A stretch of DNA of 5,636 bases. It comes from Candidatus Nesterenkonia stercoripullorum (GTDB lineage: Bacteria > Actinomycetota > Actinomycetes > Actinomycetales > Micrococcaceae). The notes beneath the pieces are model-generated. The model ran no database searches, was not told where the DNA came from, and saw only the letters and a list, made by a program, of their open reading frames with translations. Positions 1 through 5,636 of this stretch are shown one piece after another; the stretch's first letter is position 1, and each line of letters opens with the position of its first letter. Both the position numbers and the translations under genes were made by a program. The stretch lies in the NCBI GenBank assembly GCA_019114115.1, contig DXGD01000100.1:1-5636 (forward strand), written 5' to 3'.

Positions 1-1
1 A

Positions 2-526
2 GTGCGCCCCGCCCCGGGCCTGCATGAGCTCCCGCAGCTGCTCGACGATGTGCGGGCAGCCGGGGTCGACGTGCGAGCGGAGGTCGGTTCCGCTGAGCCC
101 AGCGCCGCTGAACCGAGTGCCGCTGAACCGAGTGCTGCTCAGCCCAGTCCCGCCGGAACTGGAATCGCCGAGCCCGGTGCGCGTGCGGATTCGACGCAGG
201 GCCTGAAGGAGAAGCTGGGAGGTCTTCCCCAGCTGCCGGAAGGCATGGGCCTCGCGGTCTACCGCATCATCCAGGAAGCACTCACCAATACGATCAAGCA
301 CGGTGGGGGCAATGTCAGCAGCCTGGTCCGGCTGTGGATCGAATCGGATCCGTCCCCGCGGCTCATGCTCGATGTCAGCGATACCGGTGCGGGCGCCCGC
401 GCGGTCACCGAGGGGGCGGGCTCCGGGCTGCTGGGCATGCAGGAGCGAGCGGCGCTCTACGGAGGCAGCGTATCTGCACAGCCGCATGCCAGGGGCTTCA
501 CGGTCACGGCAGAGTTCCCTCTGTAG
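2..526 (+). CDS. Sensor histidine kinase, NarL/LytS type, C-terminal ATP-binding part (5' partial)
   Basis: The reading frame is open to the left edge, so the apparent GTG at position 2 is an internal valine codon and the gene starts outside the window. The 174 visible residues hold the HATPase_c domain: an N-box (YRIIQEALTNTIKH, residues 87-100), a G1 box (SDTGAGA, 126-132) and a G2 box followed by the GMxER signature (GSGLLGMQER, 140-149). These are typical of kinases that pair with NarL/LuxR-type response regulators. The phospho-accepting histidine region (HisKA_3) and sensor domain must lie upstream. Residues 1-28 match the segment that normally joins HisKA_3 to HATPase_c. Between this segment and the ATPase core is an insert of roughly 45 residues (about 30-74) that begins with repeated SAAEP units; the family usually has only a short linker here. 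Nucleotide-binding motifs look intact, so the kinase is probably functional. The cognate response regulator starts 70 bp downstream. Family assignment is secure; the signal sensed is unknown. Confidence 0.93.
   Translation: MRPAPGLHELPQLLDDVRAAGVDVRAEVGSAEPSAAEPSAAEPSAAQPSPAGTGIAEPGARADSTQGLKEKLGGLPQLPEGMGLAVYRIIQEALTNTIKHGGGNVSSLVRLWIESDPSPRLMLDVSDTGAGARAVTEGAGSGLLGMQERAALYGGSVSAQPHARGFTVTAEFPL
91..150 (+). repeat. 15-bp tandem repeat (four units) coding for SAAEP-like pentapeptides
   Basis: Four consecutive 15-bp units lie in frame within the kinase gene: 91-105, 106-120, 121-135 and 136-150. The second and third units are identical (CGCTGAACCGAGTGC); the first and fourth differ at several positions. 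They encode the run AEPSA/AEPSA/AEPSA/AQPSP. Because the unit length is a multiple of three, gain or loss of copies by slippage would change linker length without breaking the frame. Similar EP-rich motifs continue more loosely after the repeat (AEPGA, residues 56-60). Confidence 0.85.
510..523 (+). other. Small inverted repeat overlapping the kinase stop region
   Basis: CAGAG (510-514) and CTCTG (519-523) are perfect inverted arms around a 4-base loop, just before the TAG stop at 524-526. The stem is short and no U-rich tract follows, so a terminator role is doubtful. It may be chance within coding sequence. Confidence 0.2.
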
Positions 527-584
527 GCGCCTCCGCTGTAGCCCCCTGGGCAGTCCTCGCGCATGGCATCATGGACCCAGAAAA

Positions 585-592
585 AGGGGAGG
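585..592 (+). promoter_or_regulatory. Strong Shine-Dalgarno sequence of the response regulator gene
   Basis: AGGGGAGG lies 4 bases upstream of the ATG at 597. It is the strongest ribosome binding site in the window and decides the start of the regulator against longer in-frame upstream extensions, which overlap the kinase gene and do not match the family. The 70 bp between the kinase stop (526) and this ATG contain no convincing -35/-10 pair that I can see, so kinase and regulator are probably co-transcribed. Confidence 0.8.
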
Positions 593-596
593 TTCA

Positions 597-1289
597 ATGA
601 CGGAGGCCGATCAGGGGCCGGGCCGGTCGCGGCACGTGCTGCTCGCCGACGATCAGACGCTGCTGCGAGCAGGTTTCGCGATGGTCATCGATTCGCAGCC
701 CGATATGGACGTCGTGGCCCAAGCCGGCGACGGGCAGGAGGCTCTTGCCGCGGTTCAGGCGCACGCCCCGGATGTCGTCCTGATGGACATTCGCATGCCG
801 CGCATGGACGGACTCGAAGCTACGCGCCGCATCGCCGGGGACCCTGCGTTCAGCCGCACGAAGATCATCGTGCTCACGACCTTCGACACCGATGAGTACG
901 CCCTGGAGGCACTGCGCTCGGGCGCCTCCGGCTTCCTGCTCAAAGACGTGCAGCCCGAAGTCCTGCTGGACGCGATCCGAACGGTGACCGTCGGAGGCGC
1001 CGTCGTGGCTCCCACCACTACACGCAGGCTGCTGGATGCCACGCTGCTCTCCGGCACGACGGCGAAGACGCCGACGGCCCGCCAGCAGGAATACCTCGAC
1101 CGGCTGACCAACCGGGAACGGGAGGTCCTCCAGGAGATGGCCACAGGGGACTCCAACACCGAGATCGCGCAGCGCCTCTACCTCTCCGAGGCCACTGTGA
1201 AGACTCACGTCGGGCAGGTGCTGGCGAAGCTCGAAGTGCGGGATCGCGTGCAGGCCGTCGTCTTCGCCTATGAGACCGGCCAGGCCTGA
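597..1289 (+). CDS. Two-component response regulator, NarL/LuxR (FixJ) family
   Basis: This 230-residue protein has the usual length and order of a NarL-type regulator. The receiver domain spans about residues 12-130: acidic pair D18-D19, phospho-acceptor D64 in the VVLMDIRMPRMDG stretch, switch threonine T94 or T95 in IIVLTTF, and conserved K116 in GFLLKD. After a variable linker (about 131-165) comes a LuxR-type helix-turn-helix (about 167-225) with LTNREREVLQ, NTEIAQRLYLSEATVKTHV and a C-terminal LEVRDRVQAVV. All residues needed for phosphorylation are present, so it should be a genuine phospho-switch transcription factor acting as a dimer on DNA. The start at ATG 597 is fixed by a strong ribosome binding site. 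The partner kinase is immediately upstream. The likely target is the transporter control region immediately downstream (1290-1452), as is common for such clusters, but this is inferred from position. The exact orthologue is not recognised. Confidence 0.96.
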   Translation: MTEADQGPGRSRHVLLADDQTLLRAGFAMVIDSQPDMDVVAQAGDGQEALAAVQAHAPDVVLMDIRMPRMDGLEATRRIAGDPAFSRTKIIVLTTFDTDEYALEALRSGASGFLLKDVQPEVLLDAIRTVTVGGAVVAPTTTRRLLDATLLSGTTAKTPTARQQEYLDRLTNREREVLQEMATGDSNTEIAQRLYLSEATVKTHVGQVLAKLEVRDRVQAVVFAYETGQA

Positions 1290-1452
1290 GCCGTAGGGGC
1301 CACCGTCCCTGGGGATGATCCTTCTCCACCTGCAGGATGAGGTGCAGACCCTTCTGCGGCCCGATGTGCCGAGGCATGGCGCCCTCATAGCGTGGAAACA
1401 GTCGCTCCATCAGCTGAGCGAACCTGACCACGAGAGAACGGATGCCTATCCC
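1290..1452 (+). promoter_or_regulatory. Intergenic region, probable promoter/operator of the ABC transporter genes
   Basis: These 163 bp separate the regulator from the ATPase gene, whereas the other same-strand gaps are 70 bp and an overlap. Several small inverted repeats are visible: GGAT-G-ATCC (1313-1321), CACCT/AGGTG with an 8-base spacer (1327-1344), GCAGA/TCTGC around CCCT (1344-1357), TGCC-GA-GGCA (1367-1376) and CGCTC/GAGCG (1403-1420). TAGCGT at 1388-1393 fits a loose actinobacterial -10 (TANNNT), but there is no good -35 at the expected spacing. The in-frame extension of the ATPase gene upstream to 1315 does not look like protein of this family, which supports a non-coding role. 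Which repeat, if any, is the regulator's binding site cannot be decided from one sequence. Confidence 0.45.
1294..1311 (+). terminator. Hairpin just after the response regulator gene, possible terminator or attenuator
   Basis: AGGGGC (1295-1300) can pair with GTCCCT (1305-1310) around the 4-base loop CACC. This gives six pairs including one G-U wobble, extendable by a U-G pair at 1294/1311. It begins 4 bases after the TGA stop (1287-1289). No U-rich tract follows, so it is a weak intrinsic terminator at best. It could also stabilise the 3' end of the regulator transcript or allow partial read-through into the transporter genes. Confidence 0.35.
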
Positions 1453-2196
1453 ATGACTGCAGCACCTGCAGTGCTCAGCGCCGTACAGGCTGAGGCGCTC
1501 AACAAGACCTACGGCACCGGCGATGCCGCCGTCCACCCCCTCAAGGACCTGAGCGTGTCCTTCCCCGCAGCGAAGTTCACCGCGGTGATGGGACCCTCGG
1601 GCTCCGGGAAGTCGACGCTGATGCACGTGCTGGCCGGGCTCGATGTGCCGGACTCCGGGTCCGTCGTCGTCGGTGGCACGCAGCTCACCGGCCTCAGCGA
1701 CAATCAGCTCACGAAAGTCCGCCGGGAGAACATCGGATTCGTCTTCCAGGCCTACAACCTGGTGCCTTCGATGACGGCGCGGGAGAACATCCTGCTGCCG
1801 TCCGCGCTGGGCGGCCAGGCCGTGGACAGGGACTTCTTGGCTGCTGTCCTGGAGCGGCTCGGGCTGACCGATCGGCTGGGGCACCGGCCCTTCGAGCTCT
1901 CCGGTGGGCAGCAGCAGCGCGTCGCGGTGGCGCGCGCGCTCGTCGCCCGGCCCTCGGTGATCTTCGCCGATGAGCCCACGGGCAACCTCGATCAGACGAC
2001 CGGTGCCGAAGTGCTCCGTCTGCTGCGGGCCGCCGTCGACGAGTTCGGCCAGACCGTCATCATGGTCACTCACGACGTCAACGCCGCAGCCCAGGCGGAC
2101 CGCACGGTGCTGCTGGCCGACGGGCGCGTCGTGGACACCCTGGATCAGCCCAGTGCGGCGGATCTCGCCGCGGTGATGGTCGAGGTCGCCGCATGA
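1453..2196 (+). CDS. ABC transporter ATP-binding protein, MacB/LolD type
   Basis: This 247-residue protein is a complete nucleotide-binding subunit of the MacB/LolD/FtsE class, working as a dimer on the cytoplasmic face with the permease encoded next. Visible motifs: Walker [10 protein letters not shown] (47-55), Q-loop glutamine 99 in [13 protein letters not shown] signature LSGGQQQR (149-156), Walker B and catalytic glutamate in [12 protein letters not shown] (169-180, E174), and H-loop H207 in [12 protein letters not shown] is characteristic of this class. The frame is open from an ATG at 1315, but those extra 46 residues do not resemble the family; the ATG at 1453 gives the normal length and a typical N-terminus leading to [15 protein letters not shown]. 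There is only a weak ribosome binding site before it (GAGAG at 1432-1436 is too far; GGA at 1440-1442 is marginal), so initiation may be inefficient or leaderless. The stop overlaps the permease start (ATGA), indicating translational coupling. Such pairs use ATP to drive conformational work on substrates outside the membrane rather than classical import. The substrate is unknown. Confidence 0.95.
   Translation: MTAAPAVLSAVQAEALNKTYGTGDAAVHPLKDLSVSFPAAKFTAVMGPSGSGKSTLMHVLAGLDVPDSGSVVVGGTQLTGLSDNQLTKVRRENIGFVFQAYNLVPSMTARENILLPSALGGQAVDRDFLAAVLERLGLTDRLGHRPFELSGGQQQRVAVARALVARPSVIFADEPTGNLDQTTGAEVLRLLRAAVDEFGQTVIMVTHDVNAAAQADRTVLLADGRVVDTLDQPSAADLAAVMVEVAA
2182..2196 (+). promoter_or_regulatory. 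Ribosome binding site and ATGA overlap linking ATPase and permease
   Basis: GAGG (2182-2185) lies 7 bases before the permease ATG (2193-2195), inside the end of the ATPase gene. The ATG shares bases with the ATPase TGA (2194-2196). This is the classic arrangement for coupled translation of two subunits of one complex. Confidence 0.75.
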
Positions 2197-4724
2197 GCCG
2201 GCAGCCGATCCTCAGGGCCAACCTGCGGGCCGGTGGGAAGAGGCTGTTCTCGGCAGGACTCGCGATCACGATCTCGGTGGCCTTCGTCGTGACTGCGCTG
2301 CTGCTCGTGGATTCGTTCAACCGCACCATGGAGGCTCAAGCACAGGCCCAGGCCGCTGGCGCCGACGTCGTCGTGGATACGCAGGGCCTGTGGTTCCCCG
2401 ACGACGCGACGAGCCAGGAAGGCAGCCCCGATGAGGGCGCGCCCGATCCTGGCACGGACTACGCCGGCAGGCTCGCCGAGAAGATCGCGGAGCAGCCCGA
2501 GGTGGACACTGCACAGGCGCTCAGCGCCACCAGCATCATGTTCGACAGCTCGGGGACCGGAGGGTTCACAATGCTCAGCCAGGTCCCCGAATACGCCGAT
2601 ATCGACGTCGACGAGGGCGAGCTTCCCGATGACGACGCAGAGCTGCTCATCGGCGGCCAGCTCGCCGACGCCTATGACCTCGAGGTCGGCGATACGATCA
2701 CCACTGAGCCGCCTGAGGAGCAGGAACTCACCGTCGTCGGCATATCTGATGGCGCACACACCGCTGACCAGGCGCTGGTCACGGACCAGACGATGGGGTC
2801 CTTCGACGAATTCGCCAGTCCGGATGCGATCATGGTGGTGCTCGGCGACGGCCACAATGACGAGCAGGCGCAGCAAGATTTCGCAGAGCGCACTGCTGAG
2901 CTGGTCTCCGAGATGATGGATCACGGTGAGCTGCCAGCTCAGGACAGTGCGGGCGAGGAGACCGACAGGGAGCCCGGGCCCGGTGTCGACGGCGGCACTG
3001 CCATCGGCAACGTCGTGGTCCTCACGCAGGCCGAGATCGTGGATGTCTGGATCGAACAGCTCTCCGGCGGGACCACGATGCTCACGATGGTCGGCTTCGG
3101 TTTCGGCGCGATCGCACTGTTCGTCTCGGCGCTGGTCATCTACAACACGTTCCAGGTGCTGGTGGTCTCCCGCACGGCCATGATGGCTTTGCTCAGAGCA
3201 GTAGGAGCGACCTCGGCACAGGTCATCCGCGCGACTCTGGCCGAAGGTGCGGTCCTGGGCCTCGTCGGAGCCGCTGCAGGCGTCGTGCTGGGCTGGTGCT
3301 TCGCCTACGGTGCCTCCACTCTGGCCAGCCAGATGTGGCTGCCCGGCTTCGCCACCGCCCAGCCCACTGCGGTTGCCGTGATCGCCGGGGTGACATTGGG
3401 CGTCGGCGTCACGGTGATCAGCACTGCGCTGCCTGCACTGCGATCAGGGCGCATTGCGCCCATGGAGGCGCTGCGTCCGGTGGAAGTCGTGCCGGCCGAG
3501 AGCAGCGGGTCGGTGCTGCGGCTCGTGCTGGGAGGGCTGCTGACTGCCGCCGGGCTCGCCGCAGTGCTGGGTGCGGCGATGACCAATCTGGCACCAGTGG
3601 GTATCGCCGGGGCGATCATCGGGTTCATCGGTGTGCTCATCCTCTGCCGCCCGCTGGTACCCCGCCTGGTCTCCGCGCTGGGCAGGCTCTGGGCCAGGAT
3701 CTTCCGCGGCCGCGTAGCTGCTGGCATCGTGGCGAACAACGCCCGGCAGACTCCCGGCAGGATCGCCTCGACGACCTCGGCGCTGCTGATCGGCGTGACG
3801 CTGGTGGCCACCATGACGGTCGGCGCGACGACGGCGCAGAGGTTCATGGCCGACGAGCTGACGGAGCGCTACCCCGTAGACGGTGCCGTCGTGGCGACGT
3901 CACCGGAGCTGCAGGACACCCTTGAGGCAGAGGAGATCGTCACCGACCACGCCGAGTTCTCCGGCGACGTCGTCACATACTCTGAGATGGAGGATGTGGA
4001 GACTGATCTCGTCGAGGTCTCGCAGTCGGATCTGCTCTCCAGCGGCATCACGCGAAGTGAGGACCTGGACTGGGACGATATGCTCCAGCTCGGCGTCTCG
4101 ATGATCGGTGAAGATGTCGCCGGCGTGCCGGGGGAGGGCTCGGACGAAGCAGCCGACCTGACGCCGACACGCGAATCCTCCCAGGTCACGATGTTGCGGC
4201 TCTCCGATGACGCCACTGCGGCGGACCTCACCAGGCTCCGCTCAGCCCTCGAGTCCGTGGCTTCTGAGGTGCACCTGGAACCTGCGGAGATGCGCGCATC
4301 GGTGGACGACGTCGTGGACACGGTGCTGATCGTGGTGCTGGTGCTGCTGGCCGCCTCGGTGATCGTCGCCGTCCTCGGAGTCAGCAACACGCTCGCGCTC
4401 TCCGTGGTGGAACGACGTCGTGAAGCGGCGCTGCTGCGAGCGCTGGGGATGACCCGATCTGGTGTGCGATCGATGATCTCGCTCGAGGCCGTGCTCATGG
4501 CCGTCGTGGCGCTCGTGCTGGGCAGCGCGCTGGGCGTGTACTTCGGCTGGGCCGGAGTCGCCTCGCTCGTCGGTCACGACGACATGTCCGTGGGACTGAC
4601 CGTTCCGTGGGTCCGCATGGGCCTGATCTGGGTGGCCACGATCGCGGCAGCACTTCTCGCGGCGGCCATCCCGGCCCGGGCCTTCTCCCGCACCCAGCCG
4701 GCGGCAGGCCTGAGCCAGGAATGA
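2193..4724 (+). CDS. ABC transporter permease, FtsX/MacB-like, duplicated ten-helix type
   Basis: This 843-residue membrane protein carries two FtsX-type units. Predicted membrane segments by hydrophobicity (approximate): 20-40, 295-317, 352-374, 393-415, 441-461, 467-487, 525-545, 707-730, 762-784 and 806-828. The first large extracytoplasmic domain (about 42-294) resembles the MacB periplasmic-core type; the second (about 546-706) follows helix 7. Each FtsX unit has the expected cytoplasmic coupling region after its first helix: VSRTAMMALLRAVGATSAQV (326-345) and a matching VERRREAALLRALGMT (739-754). RSGRIAPMEALRP (418-430) is the usual sequence after the first unit. Length and layout agree with actinobacterial permeases of this family, which are encoded with a LolD/MacB-type ATPase. 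Both ectodomains are strikingly acidic: residues 66-150 have 22 D/E against 2 K/R, and residues 551-660 have 30 D/E against 3 K/R. Residues 245-270 form a low-complexity linker rich in E, D, G and P. With a two-component system upstream, a role in peptide or antibiotic resistance, or in handling envelope lipids, is plausible but unproven. Confidence 0.93.
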   Translation: MSRQPILRANLRAGGKRLFSAGLAITISVAFVVTALLLVDSFNRTMEAQAQAQAAGADVVVDTQGLWFPDDATSQEGSPDEGAPDPGTDYAGRLAEKIAEQPEVDTAQALSATSIMFDSSGTGGFTMLSQVPEYADIDVDEGELPDDDAELLIGGQLADAYDLEVGDTITTEPPEEQELTVVGISDGAHTADQALVTDQTMGSFDEFASPDAIMVVLGDGHNDEQAQQDFAERTAELVSEMMDHGELPAQDSAGEETDREPGPGVDGGTAIGNVVVLTQAEIVDVWIEQLSGGTTMLTMVGFGFGAIALFVSALVIYNTFQVLVVSRTAMMALLRAVGATSAQVIRATLAEGAVLGLVGAAAGVVLGWCFAYGASTLASQMWLPGFATAQPTAVAVIAGVTLGVGVTVISTALPALRSGRIAPMEALRPVEVVPAESSGSVLRLVLGGLLTAAGLAAVLGAAMTNLAPVGIAGAIIGFIGVLILCRPLVPRLVSALGRLWARIFRGRVAAGIVANNARQTPGRIASTTSALLIGVTLVATMTVGATTAQRFMADELTERYPVDGAVVATSPELQDTLEAEEIVTDHAEFSGDVVTYSEMEDVETDLVEVSQSDLLSSGITRSEDLDWDDMLQLGVSMIGEDVAGVPGEGSDEAADLTPTRESSQVTMLRLSDDATAADLTRLRSALESVASEVHLEPAEMRASVDDVVDTVLIVVLVLLAASVIVAVLGVSNTLALSVVERRREAALLRALGMTRSGVRSMISLEAVLMAVVALVLGSALGVYFGWAGVASLVGHDDMSVGLTVPWVRMGLIWVATIAAALLAAAIPARAFSRTQPAAGLSQE

Positions 4725-4772
4725 GCAGCCCACGCCGATGACGCCGCGGTGACGTCCCGTGAGGGGAGAACA

Positions 4773-4820
4773 GGTGTGGCTCGGCACGGATGCCCGCAGG
4801 CGCCCGCACCGAGCCGCACC
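4773..4820. terminator. Probable bidirectional terminator hairpin between convergent genes
   Basis: GGTGTGGCTCGG (4773-4784) pairs with CCGAGCCGCACC (4809-4820) over 12 positions, with a single T/G mismatch (4777/4816) that is a U-G wobble in + strand RNA and a C/A mismatch in - strand RNA. The 24-base loop contains its own small hairpin (GCC 4792-4794 with GGC 4799-4801). It starts 48 bases after the permease stop and, read on the other strand, 12 bases beyond the stop of the convergent gene. No U-rich tract flanks it on either side, as is often the case in GC-rich actinobacteria, so efficiency is uncertain. Nothing else was found in the 108-bp gap. Confidence 0.6.
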
Positions 4821-4832
4821 GGCGTCGTCGGC

Positions 4833-5636
4833 CTATTTCACGGCGCCCATGGAGAGGCCGCGGACCAGCTGCTTCTGCGCGAACCAGCCGGCCAGGACCA
4901 CCGGGAGGGAGGCCAGCACGGAGGCTGCGGAGAGCTGCGCGAGGAAGAGGCCCTCGGAGGTCATCGTGCTCATCAGGTAGATCGGCACGGTCGCAGCGTT
5001 CGCCGCGGTCAGGTTCAGTGCGAAGAAGAACTCGTTCCACGCGAAGATCACGCAGATCAGCGCGGTGGCAGCGATGCCCGGGGTGACCATCGGGATGAGC
5101 ACGCGGCGCATCGTGGTCATCAGCGAGGCGCCGTCCATCGACGCAGCTTCCAGCACCTCAGTTGGCACTTCGAGGAAGAAGGAGCGCATCATCCAGATCG
5201 CGATCGGCAGGTTCATCGCCGTGTAGAGGATGATCAGGGTGATGATGTTGTCCAGGATGCTCAGCTGACCGGCGATCACGTAGATCGGCATGATGACCGC
5301 CACGACCGGCAGCATCTTGGTGGAGATGAAGAAGAACAGGGCGTCCTGAGTCCGCTTCACCGGCCGGATGCTCAGCGCATAGGCCGCCGGTATCGCCAGC
5401 AGCAGCACCAGCAGCGTGGAGACTGCCGTCGCGATGAACGAGTTGAGGAAGTATCCCCCGGCATCTGAGCTGAAGATATTGCGGTACTGATCCAGCGTCG
5501 GCGAGAAGATGAACGTCGGCGGCGAGGACGCCGCCTCGTTCTCCTGCTTGAAGCTGGTCATCACCATCCACAGCACCGGTGCGAAGAACACGAAGGCGGC
5601 GAACCAGGCCAGAGCGGTCAGCAGCGGTCCGACGGC
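4833..5636 (-). CDS. Carbohydrate (probably polyol) ABC importer permease, MalG/SmoG type (5' partial)
   Basis: The frame is open to the right edge; the GTG at 5591 falls inside the first membrane helix, so the true start lies beyond the window. The 267 visible residues (numbered from the edge) are nearly the whole protein, as the family is usually about 270-300 residues. Hydrophobic segments lie at about 5-27, 64-86, 98-122, 131-150, 185-207 and 235-257, giving the six-helix fold of MalG-type permeases. The EAA loop that contacts the ATPase is intact: EVLEAASMDGA (160-170), then RRVLIP (177-182). The C-terminal half (CVIFAWNEFFFALNLTAA at 195-212, TSEGLFLAQLSAAS at 226-239, QKQLVRGLSMGAVK at 254-267) resembles, from memory, the sorbitol/mannitol permeases SmoG/MtlG more than maltose permeases, so polyol import is the favoured guess. 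Its partner permease and substrate-binding protein would be expected beyond the right edge. It converges on the + strand cluster and is not part of it. Confidence 0.93.
   Translation of the reverse strand, partial: AVGPLLTALAWFAAFVFFAPVLWMVMTSFKQENEAASSPPTFIFSPTLDQYRNIFSSDAGGYFLNSFIATAVSTLLVLLLAIPAAYALSIRPVKRTQDALFFFISTKMLPVVAVIMPIYVIAGQLSILDNIITLIILYTAMNLPIAIWMMRSFFLEVPTEVLEAASMDGASLMTTMRRVLIPMVTPGIAATALICVIFAWNEFFFALNLTAANAATVPIYLMSTMTSEGLFLAQLSAASVLASLPVVLAGWFAQKQLVRGLSMGAVK

Noticed and set aside
544..550. CCCTGGG shared by the kinase-regulator gap (544-550) and the regulator-ATPase gap (1307-1313), considered as a common operator
   Set aside because: A 7-base match in GC-rich DNA is expected by chance, the surrounding bases do not align, and the second copy is partly inside the hairpin stem.
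303..596. Upstream in-frame extension of the response regulator to position 303
   Set aside because: It overlaps the kinase ATP-binding domain in another frame, adds 98 non-homologous residues before the receiver domain, and the strong ribosome binding site at 585-592 points to ATG 597.
594..1388. Open frame of 264 codons on the - strand opposite the response regulator
   Set aside because: Shadow of the response regulator gene; composition is biased and no family resemblance is visible.
1018..2073. Long open frame on the - strand (351 codons) opposite the regulator end and ATPase gene
   Set aside because: It lies opposite strongly supported genes, its product is a low-information H/R/G/D-rich sequence with no recognisable domain, and GC-rich DNA commonly leaves such antisense frames open.
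2145..2924. Open frame of 259 codons on the - strand opposite the permease start
   Set aside because: It mirrors the acidic permease coding sequence and has no motif or ribosome binding site of its own.
3869..4498. Serine/threonine-rich open frame on the - strand (209 codons) resembling a low-complexity secreted protein
   Set aside because: The serine richness arises from reading acidic GAG/GAC/GAT-rich codons of the permease ectodomain in antisense; it is an artefact of that composition.
4749..5468. Open frame on the + strand (239 codons), rich in H, R, D and E, opposite the polyol permease
   Set aside because: It is antisense to a well-conserved membrane protein and runs across the terminator hairpin; its charged composition is the antisense of hydrophobic codons.

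Overview
The window is GC-rich DNA that is coding almost throughout, with G or C favoured at third codon positions, an ATGA start/stop overlap and very short intergenic gaps. Together with the protein families present, this points to an actinobacterium (Actinomycetota, perhaps Micrococcales). The genus cannot be fixed from the sequence alone. I see no mobile elements, tRNA or rRNA genes, or CRISPR arrays.

Layout on the + strand, left to right: (1) the C-terminal part of a NarL/LytS-type sensor histidine kinase (2-526; its N-terminus lies outside the window), carrying an unusual 15-bp tandem repeat in the linker before its ATP-binding core; (2) a complete NarL/LuxR-type response regulator (597-1289); (3) a 163-bp intergenic stretch with several small inverted repeats, probably the control region of the genes that follow; (4) a MacB/LolD-type ABC ATPase (1453-2196) that overlaps by 4 bp (5) a large 843-residue FtsX/MacB-like permease with about ten membrane segments and two very acidic extracytoplasmic domains (2193-4724). 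On the - strand, converging on this cluster, is (6) the 3' part of a sugar/polyol importer permease of the MalG/SmoG type (4833-5636, running off the right edge). A GC-rich hairpin at 4773-4820 separates the two converging units and is probably a bidirectional terminator.

Working model: genes 1-5 form a two-component system/ABC transporter module, an arrangement common in Gram-positive bacteria for sensing and countering envelope-active compounds or managing envelope lipids or peptides. The kinase would phosphorylate the regulator, and the regulator would act on the transporter promoter region at 1290-1452. This is inferred from gene order and families; substrate and signal are not shown by the sequence. 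The polyol permease belongs to a separate transcription unit. Most of the window is recognisable family members. The points most worth a second look are the kinase-linker repeat, the acidic permease ectodomains and the structured intergenic region.
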